A stretch of DNA of 64,000 nucleotides, from NCBI RefSeq assembly GCF_020911865.1, contig NZ_CP087131.1, positions 1 to 64,000 of the forward strand, written 5' to 3'. The notes beneath the pieces were generated by a model. It had not been told where the DNA came from, did no database searches, and saw nothing but the letters and a program-made list of their open reading frames with translations. The position numbers were made by a program, and so were the translations under genes. Positions within the stretch are counted from its first letter, which is position 1, and each line of letters opens with the position of its first letter. The stretch is from Chryseobacterium sp. C-71. GTDB lineage: Bacteria; Bacteroidota; Bacteroidia; Flavobacteriales; Weeksellaceae. Shown one piece after another: positions 52,446 to 61,681 of the stretch.

Positions 52446-54929
52446 TTACATCGGACCTTGTTGTTCGTCTCCTGTGGCATTAGAGTTTACATCTTTCTTT
52501 CTCTTCGGTTGCTCGATTTTTTCACCTTGCTTGAATCTGTAAGTCAATGATACTGCAAACTGTCTTGGTTGCCATTGCATGTAAGAATCTCTTACGTAAT
52601 TGACTCCATAAGCCGTAGATTCCATTGCTCTTGTATTAAAAATATCTTGAATATTGAAACTCACTGTTCCGTTACCGTCCCAAATTGTTTTTGATGCACC
52701 AAAATTTAACGCATACATATCCTTTCTGTCTACACTGTTAGTTTTTTGAGCTCCTCTGTAGAAACCTTGTAACTGAAAGCTAAACGTTTTATCAATCTTA
52801 AAGGTAGAAGTCAATCTGGCTCTAGTAGAGAAACCACTTCCTTCAAAAGACATAGCTTCAGGAACAATAGATAAATCATCAAATACTCCGGTAGTTTTAT
52901 ATCCAAATACATCTACGTTTCCTAAGAATTTTAACCATTTTGTAGCATCCCAGTTAAAGTTTAAATCCAAACCAAAGCGATCATCAGTTCCTAAATTAAT
53001 AGGTCTTGTATGAAACGCACCAATTTCGTCAGGGAAAACCAGCATTTTTACATCATCATTAGTATGCCTGTAGTAAAGAGTAGGGTTGATTGTAAATTTA
53101 CCTTTAGATATGCTATATCCAAATTCATAAGAATCAACGTATGATGGATTTAAATCTATATTTCCGTCAAAAATATTTTGATTATCAGTATAACTAGGAT
53201 TTGGAATCAAAAAGAATGATCTTGGTCTGTCAATTCTTCTAGAATAATTTACCAAAAACTGATTGTCTTTTGCAATTTCGTAACTTAAGAATACTGATGG
53301 AAATAAATTATTATAACTTTTTTTAGAGTCAATGTCCTTTGTGTTGAAATCTAAGTTTGAGTACTTAATATCAATTTGAGAATGTTCGTTTCTAAGACCT
53401 AATTGATATCCTAACTTTCCTATTTTACTTTTAAACTGTAGATAGCCTGCATTAAAAATTTCTCTATAATATGCATCATAAGTATAAACATTTAAAAAAT
53501 TAAAAGGAGAACTAATATCATCTCTTTCTAATACATCATTATCATAAGTGTTTTGGTTGATATCTAAACGATAACCAGCTTCAAGTCTAGAGTTTTCACC
53601 AATTGGTAATTCATAATCAGCTTTACCTACCAAAGTTTTATTTTTTGTATTTTGATTAATTGAATTCTGCAATTCAAAAAGTCCATTTTCAGTTTGGTCT
53701 ACGCTGGTATTATTATATGATCTGTTACTTTGTAAACTTGCAGATAGCGATAGGTTTTGACCTTTGTCATCAAATTTATGGTCAACCCCAAAATCTCCTT
53801 GGAAAGCAAGATTATTATTGGATCCTGTATTTGTTCTTGTCGCAAATGATCTAGGGTCGTTTAAAAAACGGTAATCATAAGTGATCGTACCTAAATTTTC
53901 ACTGTCAAATGTTCTTACAGTTGCGGAAGCGTTTATCGATGTCTTATCTGAAATATCATAAACTATACCCGACGAAGCATTGTAATTGTTATTTTTGCTG
54001 TCTGTAATAGACTCCTGATCTGTAAAAGTTCTGTCATTATCTAAGACAGCATTAAAAAATGTTGCGTTATTTCTGTTTGTGTTTTTAGATTCACGATAAC
54101 CACCGCCGCCATTCAAAAACCATGTAAGGCTTCCTTTTCTCCAGCTTAAGTTAGTGTTTAAATTTGTTTGAGGTAAATATCCTAAAGTTCCGATAACACT
54201 ACCATTGAAACCTGTTTTCTTAGATTTCTTTAAAATGATATTTAAAATACCGGCTGTTCCGCTTGCTTCAAATTTTGAAGAAGGGTTGGTAATTACCTCA
54301 ATTCTTTCGATCTGATCCGCAGGAATACTTTGCAAAGCGTTAGCACCATCGTCAATTCCAAGAAGAGCAGAAGGTTTTCCGTTGATTAAGAATCTTACAT
54401 TTGAACTTCCTCTCATTGATACCGTTCCGTCTGTATCCACAGAAACTGAAGGTACGTTTGATAAGACATCTTGCAAGTTACCACCTTTGCTTACAATGTC
54501 TTGAGATGGATCGTAAGTTCTTTTATCCAGCTCAACTTTATAAGGTTTTTGAGCTACAGTAATTGTAACCCCTTGAATATCTTGAGTTTTAAGGTTGGTA
54601 GCAGACCCTTCAGCTTCAATTGATAAAGCTCCGATATTTCCCGCTGCCGCAATCTGTTTGTTGATAACACTTTTCTTGAAATCGATTGCCTCAACAGAAA
54701 TATCATAATTTCCGGGAGTTAATTCAAGTGTGTATTGACCTTTTTCGTCGGTCAGTGTAGCATCACTGAAAAGTTTATTCGCTTTATTGCTAAATGTAAC
54801 TGATGCGTAAGGCACCGGCTGATTGCTTTTGTCTACAATAGTTCCTGTTACACCTACTTTTTCCTGTCCGAAGGCAAAAGCCGCTGCAGATAATACAAAA
54901 GTCAACCCCAAGGTTTTCTTCGTAATCAT
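52446..54929 (-). CDS. TonB-dependent-receptor-like outer-membrane beta-barrel protein
   Basis: An 827-aa outer-membrane protein. The signal peptide MITKKTLGLTFVLSAAAFAFGQ precedes a carboxypeptidase-regulatory-like beta-sandwich (about 24-110). A plug domain follows (about 130-235, with VVSKGGNLQDVLSNVPSVSV in part and RIEVITNPSSKFEASGTAGI). The barrel of the OMP_b-brl_3 type runs from about 290 to 800. The C-terminus is hydrophilic (KRKKDVNSNATGDEQQGPM). The frame is open to 54986, but the ATG at 54929 gives the signal peptide. No partner SusD is adjacent. The substrate is unknown. Confidence 0.9.
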   Translation of the reverse strand: MITKKTLGLTFVLSAAAFAFGQEKVGVTGTIVDKSNQPVPYASVTFSNKANKLFSDATLTDEKGQYTLELTPGNYDISVEAIDFKKSVINKQIAAAGNIGALSIEAEGSATNLKTQDIQGVTITVAQKPYKVELDKRTYDPSQDIVSKGGNLQDVLSNVPSVSVDTDGTVSMRGSSNVRFLINGKPSALLGIDDGANALQSIPADQIERIEVITNPSSKFEASGTAGILNIILKKSKKTGFNGSVIGTLGYLPQTNLNTNLSWRKGSLTWFLNGGGGYRESKNTNRNNATFFNAVLDNDRTFTDQESITDSKNNNYNASSGIVYDISDKTSINASATVRTFDSENLGTITYDYRFLNDPRSFATRTNTGSNNNLAFQGDFGVDHKFDDKGQNLSLSASLQSNRSYNNTSVDQTENGLFELQNSINQNTKNKTLVGKADYELPIGENSRLEAGYRLDINQNTYDNDVLERDDISSPFNFLNVYTYDAYYREIFNAGYLQFKSKIGKLGYQLGLRNEHSQIDIKYSNLDFNTKDIDSKKSYNNLFPSVFLSYEIAKDNQFLVNYSRRIDRPRSFFLIPNPSYTDNQNIFDGNIDLNPSYVDSYEFGYSISKGKFTINPTLYYRHTNDDVKMLVFPDEIGAFHTRPINLGTDDRFGLDLNFNWDATKWLKFLGNVDVFGYKTTGVFDDLSIVPEAMSFEGSGFSTRARLTSTFKIDKTFSFQLQGFYRGAQKTNSVDRKDMYALNFGASKTIWDGNGTVSFNIQDIFNTRAMESTAYGVNYVRDSYMQWQPRQFAVSLTYRFKQGEKIEQPKRKKDVNSNATGDEQQGPM

Positions 54930-55120
54930 GCTGATTATTTCCGTCTGATTCATAAGAGATTCTTTAAGTGAAATCATGAAAAACACATTTAATATTATGA
55001 AATTATTAAATAATTAATTTTTCAGTTTTTCACAATTCGTTTATTGTTCTTAATAGATAGGTCGCCTTTTACTGCGATTTGTTAATTGCTAAATTGTTAA
55101 AATTTAGTTAAATATGTTTA

Positions 55121-56146
55121 CTATTTGATATTTTTTGAATTGAGCCAATCCTGATACGCTTTAGCGTTGATGACATGCTCTTCTGCACTGTCTGTAAATT
55201 TGTGATAGCCCATTCTCGCAGGGTCTGCACACATAAAAATATAAGAGTTGTTTTCTGCATCCAAAATAGCATCCACAGAGTTTTTATCAACTACACAAAT
55301 CGGTCCCGGAGGAATTCCTGCATTTGCATACGTATTGTATGGCGATGGAGTAGTAAGATGTTTGTATAAAACTCGTTTGATAGGCTCTTTGAAATTGGTT
55401 TGCTTGTTTATCGCATAAATTACCGTAGGATCAGACTGCAATTTCATTCCTTTTCTGAAACGGTTTAGATATAATCCTGCAATGGTTTTCATTTCGTCAG
55501 GTTTTCCTCCGGATTCCTTGTAAACAATAGATGCCAGCGAATAAATCTGTTCTCTTGATAATCCGGATTTTTGTTCTTTAGCTTTTCGATCGGCAGTCCA
55601 GAATTCGTTATACTGATCTTCAAATTTTTTGAAGAACTCTTGTGGTGTTACCGTCCAGAAGAAATTGTAAGTGTCAATAAAAAAGTATTTTTTAAGATCT
55701 TCAGCATTATTGTACCCTTTTTCAGAAGCAATTTTATTTAAATCATTCACGAATTTTAAAGAATCAAGTTCCGTTTTTTTAGAAACTTTCCCAACCATCT
55801 GATAAATATCTCCGAAATCTCCGATTCTGAAAGAATTTGCGGTTTGATTTCCTGCTTTAATCATATTCACAAGAACCGTATTGCTGGCTCCTTTTTGAAA
55901 ATGATAACGACCGGGTTTGAAATACTGATCCATCGACTTATCTTTTGCAACATCAATGAATGCTTCTTTATTATCAATATGAGGAGTGATTGAATCTAAG
56001 ATCTGCTTAAATTCTGCCCCATGCGGAATCAAAACATACCCATCTTTCTGTACGTTGCTTCCGTAATATTTTTTGTAAAATTTAAAACCAAAAAATCCTG
56101 CCACAGCAAGAATAAGTAGTACGATAATGAGAATAGCTTTTTTCAT
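55121..56146 (-). CDS. mltG: Endolytic murein transglycosylase
   Basis: Cuts nascent glycan strands and sets peptidoglycan chain length. The 341-aa inner-membrane protein has one N-terminal TM (about 4-22, AILIIVLLILAVAGFFGF) and a LysM-like subdomain (about 45-110). In the YceG domain the catalytic Glu lies in SIVYKESGGKPDEM (about 207-220), and PSPYNTYANAGIPPGPI (about 265-281) is the family signature. It follows dapF with 32 bases between them on the same strand; both serve cell-wall synthesis and probably share a transcript. Confidence 0.95.
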   Translation of the reverse strand: MKKAILIIVLLILAVAGFFGFKFYKKYYGSNVQKDGYVLIPHGAEFKQILDSITPHIDNKEAFIDVAKDKSMDQYFKPGRYHFQKGASNTVLVNMIKAGNQTANSFRIGDFGDIYQMVGKVSKKTELDSLKFVNDLNKIASEKGYNNAEDLKKYFFIDTYNFFWTVTPQEFFKKFEDQYNEFWTADRKAKEQKSGLSREQIYSLASIVYKESGGKPDEMKTIAGLYLNRFRKGMKLQSDPTVIYAINKQTNFKEPIKRVLYKHLTTPSPYNTYANAGIPPGPICVVDKNSVDAILDAENNSYIFMCADPARMGYHKFTDSAEEHVINAKAYQDWLNSKNIK

Positions 56147-56178
56147 TATAGATAATTGATTAAAAGTTTTTGTTTTAT

Positions 56179-56949
56179 TTAAATAAGATCAACCTTACCA
56201 CTGAAAACCTGTTTTGCCGGACCTTCTAGCCAAATTTCCTGGAAAGAACTTCCATTTTTTTCAGCATACACTTTAAGATCACCGCCCAACGTTTTAACTT
56301 TTATGGAGGTTAGATCGCTTTTTTGGAGAAAAGTTAAAGCAGAAGCGGTAACACCGGTTCCACAACTGTAAGTTTCGTTCTCAACGCCTCGTTCATAGGT
56401 TCTTACGAAAATTTCATCATCAGAAATATTTTCAACAAAATTCACATTGATGCCTTTTTCCTGATAATTTGCAGAATTTCTGATGCTGTTTCCTTCTGCA
56501 AAAACGTTGAAATTCGAAATGTCTTCTACATATTTTACATAATGCGGCGATCCGGTATCTAAAACGGAATCATCACCATCACTGTTGATGGTCGTAACGT
56601 CACCCATTTTCAGTTTTACAATGTCTTCATTGATTTCAGCTTCGTGAAGTCCGTCAATTGCCGTAAATACGGTCTTGTTATTTTTAAAAATAGAAAGGAA
56701 ATGTGCAAAGGCAACTGAACAACGGGCTCCGTTTCCACAAAAACTTTTAGAACCGTCAGAATTGTAATAATCAACCTCAAAATCTACACCTTCTGCTGTG
56801 TTTATTTTGATCAATCCGTCTGCACCAATTCCAAAACGGCGGTCACACAATTTTTGTATATGCTCAATAGAAAGATCATTCCACTCTCCGGAACGGTTGT
56901 CTAGCATTACAAAGTCGTTTCCTGTTCCCTGATATTTATAAAATTCCAT
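56179..56949 (-). CDS. dapF: Diaminopimelate epimerase
   Basis: Makes meso-diaminopimelate for peptidoglycan and lysine. The 256-aa enzyme has both catalytic cysteines: Cys71 in SFCGNGARCSVAF and Cys196 in SCGTGVTASALTF. It starts MEFYKYQGTGNDFVMLDNRS, the family opening. Its promoter box TAATTTTG is 27 bases upstream. It is upstream of mltG, so the pair forms a small cell-wall unit. Confidence 0.97.
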   Translation of the reverse strand: MEFYKYQGTGNDFVMLDNRSGEWNDLSIEHIQKLCDRRFGIGADGLIKINTAEGVDFEVDYYNSDGSKSFCGNGARCSVAFAHFLSIFKNNKTVFTAIDGLHEAEINEDIVKLKMGDVTTINSDGDDSVLDTGSPHYVKYVEDISNFNVFAEGNSIRNSANYQEKGINVNFVENISDDEIFVRTYERGVENETYSCGTGVTASALTFLQKSDLTSIKVKTLGGDLKVYAEKNGSSFQEIWLEGPAKQVFSGKVDLI

Positions 56950-56983
56950 ACTTTATTTTGTCTAAAAACTAACGTGCAAAATT

Positions 56984-56991
56984 ACTATAAT
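56984..56991 (-). promoter_or_regulatory. Approximate -7 box (TAATTTTG) of dapF
   Basis: On the minus strand TAATTTTG lies about 27 bases before the dapF ATG, giving an ordinary leader of about 22 bases. Confidence 0.4.
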
Positions 56992-57000
56992 TAAAACGAA

Positions 57001-57028
57001 AAACGAACAGCGTTGGCTGTCCGTTTAC
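57001..57028 (-). terminator. Terminator of the Asn-rich lipoprotein gene
   Basis: On the minus strand AAACGGACAGC pairs with GCTGTTCGTTT around CAAC and runs into TTCGTTTT. Confidence 0.8.
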
Positions 57029-57041
57029 TTATTTAGAATGA

Positions 57042-57629
57042 TTATCTTCTGAATCCTCCGCCGGATCTTGTGGAGTTGTTTTGTGGTGTAGCTGGTGTGG
57101 TATTTTGTGTGTTCGGGGTACTGTTTGTACTGTTTCTGAAACCACTGTTGCTGTTTGATCTTGGGGTACTTTGCTGTTGAGGTCTTTGTCCGTTATTATT
57201 GGTATTTCCCTGATTTCTAAATCCACCGTTACCTCTTGGGTTGTTTGTATTTCCTCTTGGATTGGTTGTGTTCCCGTTATTATTCCTCGGATTGGTATAG
57301 TTGCCATTATTGTTATTGTTTGGCGTATTGCTGAATCCGTTTGCAGGTCTTTGAGATGTACTTCTTTTCTCTACATAAACTTTCGTTCTGTTATTACCAT
57401 AATAATAAGGAACGCCATTGTCGTACTGGTACTGCATATTATTTCTGTAGTAATATCCATCATTACCATAATATCCTCCTGTGTTATAATAACCTTGTGG
57501 CGCATAATAATATCCATCATTATAGTAAGGATCTCCATATGTGTCAGCATATGCATTATTGTAAGACATACAAGAAGACAAGCCTAATGTAATGAACATT
57601 GCGAATGCTATTTTTATTAAATTTTTCAT
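57042..57629 (-). CDS. Low-complexity Tyr/Asn/Gly-rich lipoprotein
   Basis: A 195-aa lipoprotein with signal MKNLIKIAFAMFITLGLSSC (lipobox LSSC). The first mature third is Tyr/Gly-rich (repeats of YYxxGYY and GYYGNDGYYY, about 30-72). A short ordered bit (TKVYVEKRSTSQRP) follows, then an Asn/Gly/Arg/Pro-rich tail with repeats such as NNNGNTTNPRGN, ending in GGGFRR. It is likely disordered and surface-associated. Its biased codons keep long frames open on the other strand; those are shadows. Confidence 0.82.
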   Translation of the reverse strand: MKNLIKIAFAMFITLGLSSCMSYNNAYADTYGDPYYNDGYYYAPQGYYNTGGYYGNDGYYYRNNMQYQYDNGVPYYYGNNRTKVYVEKRSTSQRPANGFSNTPNNNNNGNYTNPRNNNGNTTNPRGNTNNPRGNGGFRNQGNTNNNGQRPQQQSTPRSNSNSGFRNSTNSTPNTQNTTPATPQNNSTRSGGGFRR

Positions 57630-57634
57630 CTTTA

Positions 57635-58303
57635 TTAAGTATTGTTTTGTTTAAAATTTTTCTTCCATTGAATATAGCCAATGGTAGCCATCACAGTAAA
57701 AACCAAATACTGTACCGAAGTAATTCCGTAGCCTTTATAAATGTACATCGGGATAGAAATCAGATCGCCCAAAATCCAGAAAATCCAATTCTCGATGCGT
57801 CTTTTTGCCATCAGCCACATTCCTACTAAGAATACTGATGTTGTGAAAATATCCATCCAGTTGGCCCAATCCAGATGATGAAAACCATACTGCACATTTT
57901 CTGAAATAAAATTGTTGTCAAGTAAAGGTTTGTAATAATAAATAACCATCACCAAGAAAACACTCAGCACAAAAAGCACTGCTGAAATCAACCATTCTTT
58001 CTTGGTAGACCAGGAAACTTCCACATGAATATTGTCTTCGGAATTTCTTTGCCACAAAATCCAGCCATAAATGCTCATGATTGTGTAGTACACGTTGATC
58101 ATACAATCTCCCAGCAATCCTGCGATAAAAAGAAGGTAAACATAAATAATAGTAGAAATAATTCCGGTAGGATAAACCCAGATGTTTTTTTTAATAGAAA
58201 AGAAAACGCTCAGAATTCCAAACAAAGTTCCCGTAGATTCCAGAAAAATTTGCAAATCAGTATAGCTTTCATACGGTTTTACAAAGAGATCATATACATT
58301 CAT
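57635..58303 (-). CDS. pnuC: Nicotinamide riboside transporter PnuC
   Basis: A 222-aa inner-membrane transporter for nicotinamide riboside or related vitamins. About seven TM helices (25-215) carry the family features YTIMSIYGWILWQRN (WxxWxR-like, about 85-99) and LVGMWLMAKRRIENWIFW (about 160-177). GYIQWKKNF is near the end. The frame is open to a TTG at 58321, but the ATG at 58303 gives the natural start and lies 5 bases from a TATTTTTG box. No riboswitch or NadR-type gene was seen beside it, so the exact vitamin is not certain. Confidence 0.92.
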   Translation of the reverse strand: MNVYDLFVKPYESYTDLQIFLESTGTLFGILSVFFSIKKNIWVYPTGIISTIIYVYLLFIAGLLGDCMINVYYTIMSIYGWILWQRNSEDNIHVEVSWSTKKEWLISAVLFVLSVFLVMVIYYYKPLLDNNFISENVQYGFHHLDWANWMDIFTTSVFLVGMWLMAKRRIENWIFWILGDLISIPMYIYKGYGITSVQYLVFTVMATIGYIQWKKNFKQNNT

Positions 58304-58308
58304 GCGGT

Positions 58309-58316
58309 CAAAAATA
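58309..58316 (-). promoter_or_regulatory. -7 box (TATTTTTG) of pnuC, 5 bases from the ATG
   Basis: On the minus strand TATTTTTG, ACCGC, ATG. It supports the chosen start over the upstream TTG, which it overlaps. Confidence 0.42.
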
Positions 58317-58466
58317 AGCAAAAAAACAGTTACTTTACAATGTCTAAAACAAGTGGAAATCAGTTTTTTATATTTTTAAATGTAAATTAAATCATGAATT
58401 TTTATTAATAAATGTTAATATCATTAAAATTTTTATATTTTCGTAAATCTTTAATAAATAAAAAAT

Positions 58467-60110
58467 ATGTCAAAAATTTGGGCTAAAAAGCCAATGAGTG
58501 CTTATGAAGCTGATATACAGAAGAGCGAACTAAAACGTGTTTTAGGAAAATGGAGTCTTACTGCTATCGGAATTGGAGCTATTATCGGAGGAGGAATTTT
58601 TGTACTTACAGGTACTGGTGCCTATTACAACGCAGGGCCTGCATTGGCACTTTCTTTTGTAGTAGCGGGTATTGCCTGTGTATTTGCAGCTTTGTGTTAT
58701 GCTGAGTTTGCGTCAATACTTCCCGTAGAAGGTTCTGCTTATGCGTATGCATACGGAACAGTAGGTGAAATTTTTGCCTGGATAATCGGGTGGGGTTTGA
58801 TATTAGAGTATGCGATGGGATCGATGACGGTCGCCGTTTCATGGTCGGGTTATTTCGGTAAACTTCTCAAGATGTTTGGTCTTCATCTACCTTATTGGAT
58901 GACCACAGATCCCGGAACTGCTAATAAAGCATTCGGGGAAGCTACAAAACAGATTGCTGAAGGAAAGCTTCCTGCAGATAAATTATTAGGTTTTCAGGAA
59001 ACCATTAATAACTTCAATGCAGCTCCTGAATTATTAGATTTTAAACTGTTTTTAAATTTACCGGCATTGGTAATCGTTCTATTTGTAATCTGGATCTTAT
59101 TGAGAGGTACAAAAGGCGCTGCTAAGGCCAACAACTTTATTGTAATCTTAAAAGTTTCTGCGATCATATTTGTAATTATTGCAGGTTTATTCTTCATAGA
59201 TACTGCAAACTGGACACCTTTTATCCCTGATGCAACGACCATTACAGAAAACGGAGTCTCCCACAAAGCGTATGGCTATGGCGGAATTATTGCCGGAGCT
59301 TCTGCTATCTTCTTTGCTTATGTAGGTTTCGATGCGGTTTCTACACAGGCAGGTGAAGCGATTAATCCTAAAAAAGATGTACCTTTTGCTATCATTACTT
59401 CGTTAGTAATTTGTACAATTCTATATATCTTAGTATCACTTGTTCTTACAGGGATGATGCATTATAGTGATTTTAATCCTTTAGGTAAATATCCGGATGC
59501 AATTAAAGCTCCTGTAGCTTATGCATTTGATATTGCAGGTCAGGCTTGGGCTGGTTACATCATTACGATTGCCGCAACTGTAGGTTTGATTTCTGTATTG
59601 ATGGTAATGATCATGGGACAGTCTAGAATTTTCTTAGGAATGTCTAAAGATGGTCTTATACCTGCAACTTTCTCAAAAGTAAATCCTACTTCTGGAGTTC
59701 CTAGAAAAAACTTAATGATTCTGGGGACAGTTATTGCGATTGTGGCATCACTGACACCAATTAACGAGTTGGCACACATGACAAGTTTCGGAACTTTGTT
59801 TGCCTTTACAATGGTTTGTGTTGCGGTTTGGGTTTTAAGAGTGAAAGAGCCAAATTTGGTAAGAAGTTTCAGAGTTCCTGCATTGCCTGTAATTGCTTGT
59901 TTAGGAATTGCAATCAATGTATACTTGATTTTCAACCTTAGTAAAGAAGCACAGATGTACTCATTTGGTTGGTTGATTATCGGATTTATCATTTACTTCC
60001 TTTACAGTAAGAGAAATTCAAAACTGCAGAATGGCGGTTATGGAGAAACCTTCAAGGCTGAACAAAAACCTTTAGAAGACGTCAACATCAATATTGACAA
60101 TAAAGAATAA
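58467..60110 (+). CDS. APC-family amino acid permease
   Basis: A 547-aa cationic-amino-acid-transporter-like permease. GIGAIIGGGIFVLTG (about 37-51) is the substrate-binding unwound helix of TM1, and FFAYVGFDAVSTQAGEAINP (about 281-300) is TM6. Twelve or more hydrophobic segments run through to residue 515. The long loop at about 145-185 (TANKAFGEATKQIAEGKLP) resembles that in CAT-type permeases. It is likely for cationic or neutral amino acids. A terminator follows. Confidence 0.93.
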   Translation: MSKIWAKKPMSAYEADIQKSELKRVLGKWSLTAIGIGAIIGGGIFVLTGTGAYYNAGPALALSFVVAGIACVFAALCYAEFASILPVEGSAYAYAYGTVGEIFAWIIGWGLILEYAMGSMTVAVSWSGYFGKLLKMFGLHLPYWMTTDPGTANKAFGEATKQIAEGKLPADKLLGFQETINNFNAAPELLDFKLFLNLPALVIVLFVIWILLRGTKGAAKANNFIVILKVSAIIFVIIAGLFFIDTANWTPFIPDATTITENGVSHKAYGYGGIIAGASAIFFAYVGFDAVSTQAGEAINPKKDVPFAIITSLVICTILYILVSLVLTGMMHYSDFNPLGKYPDAIKAPVAYAFDIAGQAWAGYIITIAATVGLISVLMVMIMGQSRIFLGMSKDGLIPATFSKVNPTSGVPRKNLMILGTVIAIVASLTPINELAHMTSFGTLFAFTMVCVAVWVLRVKEPNLVRSFRVPALPVIACLGIAINVYLIFNLSKEAQMYSFGWLIIGFIIYFLYSKRNSKLQNGGYGETFKAEQKPLEDVNINIDNKE

Positions 60111-60114
60111 ATTT

Positions 60115-60143
60115 AAATTCCGCTTTATGCGGAATTTTTTTTT
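60115..60143 (+). terminator. Terminator after the permease gene
   Basis: AAATTCCGC pairs with GCGGAATTT around TTTAT, followed by eight or more T. Confidence 0.85.
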
Positions 60144-60146
60144 GAT

Positions 60147-60154
60147 TAAATTTG
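60147..60154 (+). promoter_or_regulatory. -7 box (TAAATTTG) of the Asp-box gene, 6 bases from the ATG
   Basis: TAAATTTG, ACTGTT, ATG. The terminator T-run of the preceding gene ends just before it. Confidence 0.4.
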
Positions 60155-60160
60155 ACTGTT

Positions 60161-61189
60161 ATGAAAAAAATATTCCCCACATTATTTTTATTCTTTGGAA
60201 CTTTTTTCTTTGCTCAAAATGTGAGTTTTGAAACATTACTCAATGATAAAATCAGCATCAGAGCTCTAGAAATCTGGGACGGCAAAGTCTGGTACAGCGG
60301 GACAGATTCAAAATTCGGATATGTAGATTTAAAAAATCCTCAAAAGCAAAAGCAGATAAAATTATCTGAAAAGAAGTTACAGTTTAGAACTTTGGCGCAG
60401 GATAAAAAATCGTTTTATGCGATTAATATTGAAAGTCCGGCTTATTTTTTTAAAATAGATAAAGAAAAACTTACTCATGAAATTGTATTTACTGATACCG
60501 TGAAAACGGCTTTTTATGATGCATTACATTTTGTAAATGATGATTTAGCTTTTTCATTTAGTGATCCAGATAGTAGTTTACATCTTAATTTAATGACGAT
60601 TATACCTCAGAAAGATAAATTTTTGAGCCATAAGGCAAGTTTTGGAAATAGAATAATTAAACTAAACGAAGGTGAAGCAGCCTTTGCGGCCAGTAATACT
60701 AATTTAGCCTCATTTGGAAAATATCTTTGGCTGGGAACTGGAGGTGGGTCGTCCCGGATTTTCAGAACAAATATTAACTACATGGAAACAGAAGTTTTTG
60801 AGACCAATTTTATTCAAGATTCTGAAGCGCAGGGAATTTATTCAATCGATTTTGCTAATGAAAAATTCGGTATCGCAGTCGGCGGAGATTATACAAAACA
60901 GGATGCCAATGTCAACAATATTGCAACCACCAATAATGGTGGAGAATCTTGGCAGATTCAGGCGTCAGGACAAAATGCAGGATACATGACTTGCGTGAAG
61001 ATAAAACCAGAATCAAAAGGCAAAGAAATCATTGCAGTCGGTGATCAGCACATAAGCTATTCCTCAGACTTTGGAAAAACATGGAAGAAAATTTCTGATG
61101 AAAAAGGACTTTTCGTCTGTGAATGGATTGATAAAAATACCGTAGTTTTTGCCGGGAAAGACAGGATCGTAAAAATGAAATTCAATTGA
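60161..61189 (+). CDS. Exported Asp-box/YCF48-like beta-propeller protein
   Basis: A 342-aa secreted protein with signal peptide MKKIFPTLFLFFGTFFFAQ. It shows Asp-box/BNR-type turns TTNNGGESWQ (about 263-272) and SSDFGKTWKK (about 301-310) and repeated four-strand blades, so it is a beta-propeller resembling YCF48-like or sialidase-type oxidoreductase annotations. No catalytic residues for sialidase are visible. The frame is open to a TTG at 60152, but the ATG at 60161 starts the signal peptide. Role unknown. Confidence 0.85.
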   Translation: MKKIFPTLFLFFGTFFFAQNVSFETLLNDKISIRALEIWDGKVWYSGTDSKFGYVDLKNPQKQKQIKLSEKKLQFRTLAQDKKSFYAINIESPAYFFKIDKEKLTHEIVFTDTVKTAFYDALHFVNDDLAFSFSDPDSSLHLNLMTIIPQKDKFLSHKASFGNRIIKLNEGEAAFAASNTNLASFGKYLWLGTGGGSSRIFRTNINYMETEVFETNFIQDSEAQGIYSIDFANEKFGIAVGGDYTKQDANVNNIATTNNGGESWQIQASGQNAGYMTCVKIKPESKGKEIIAVGDQHISYSSDFGKTWKKISDEKGLFVCEWIDKNTVVFAGKDRIVKMKFN

Positions 61190-61389
61190 TTTGTTTAAAA
61201 TTAATAACAATTCAAATAAAAGCTCTGTTATCTTAGCTGAGCAGAGCGCCTTTGTGAACGAAAAATATGCAGAACAATATTAAAAGAAAATCTTTGCGTT
61301 AAAATTCATTGTATTATGCAAAATGATTATTCACTATTATTTTCAACAAAAAATAATTAAATTGTGCTTTTAAAAACATCAAATAATTC
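61190..61389. repeat. 200-base gap with a GCAAAG-type repeat (61232-61303)
   Basis: Contains GAGCAGAGCGCCTTTGTGAACG and AAATCTTTGCGTTAAAATT, related to 8473-8635. A GCTCTG/CAGAGC pair sits at 61220-61245. I see no gene; the promoter for the GrpE-like gene must be here but has no clear match. Confidence 0.4.
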
Positions 61390-61680
61390 ATGCTGAATAT
61401 CATTAATCAAATCTTTGAAATAGAAAAAAAATCAAAAGATCAGGATATTTCAATCTTTGAAAGAAATTTCGAAAGAATACATCACGAGCTCGAAGAATTG
61501 GGCTATTCTGTTAACAATCCTATCGGGAAACTGTATGATTCCAGAGATACTTCTTTGGAAGCAAATCTGATTGGGAATTCTTCAAAACCAATCATCACCA
61601 AAGTCCTGAAACCTGCTATTTTTCAGAATGACGGCTCAGGGAATATATTGTTGCAGAAGGGAATTGTAATTGCAGAATAA
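61390..61680 (+). CDS. Miniature GrpE-like nucleotide-exchange protein
   Basis: A 96-aa protein with an N-terminal helix (about 1-36, IFEIEKKSKDQDISIFERNF) and a GrpE-like C-terminal beta domain. LEELGYSVNNPIGKLYDSRD (about 37-56) resembles the GrpE segment ending in the P-x-G-x-x-F/Y-D motif. KPIITKVLKPAIFQNDGSGN (about 66-85) and LLQKGIVIAE match the closing strands VLRPARVVVAK of GrpE. GrpE is usually 170-200 aa with a long coiled coil; most of that is missing. It ends one base before the Hsp70 gene, so it is probably that protein's dedicated exchange factor. Confidence 0.75.
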   Translation: MLNIINQIFEIEKKSKDQDISIFERNFERIHHELEELGYSVNNPIGKLYDSRDTSLEANLIGNSSKPIITKVLKPAIFQNDGSGNILLQKGIVIAE

Positions 61681-61681
61681 T

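Noticed and set aside
57171..57587. 138-codon hydrophobic open frame on the plus strand
   Set aside because: It is the reverse of the low-complexity Tyr/Asn lipoprotein gene; the Ile/Val-rich translation follows from the complement of AAT/TAT codons.
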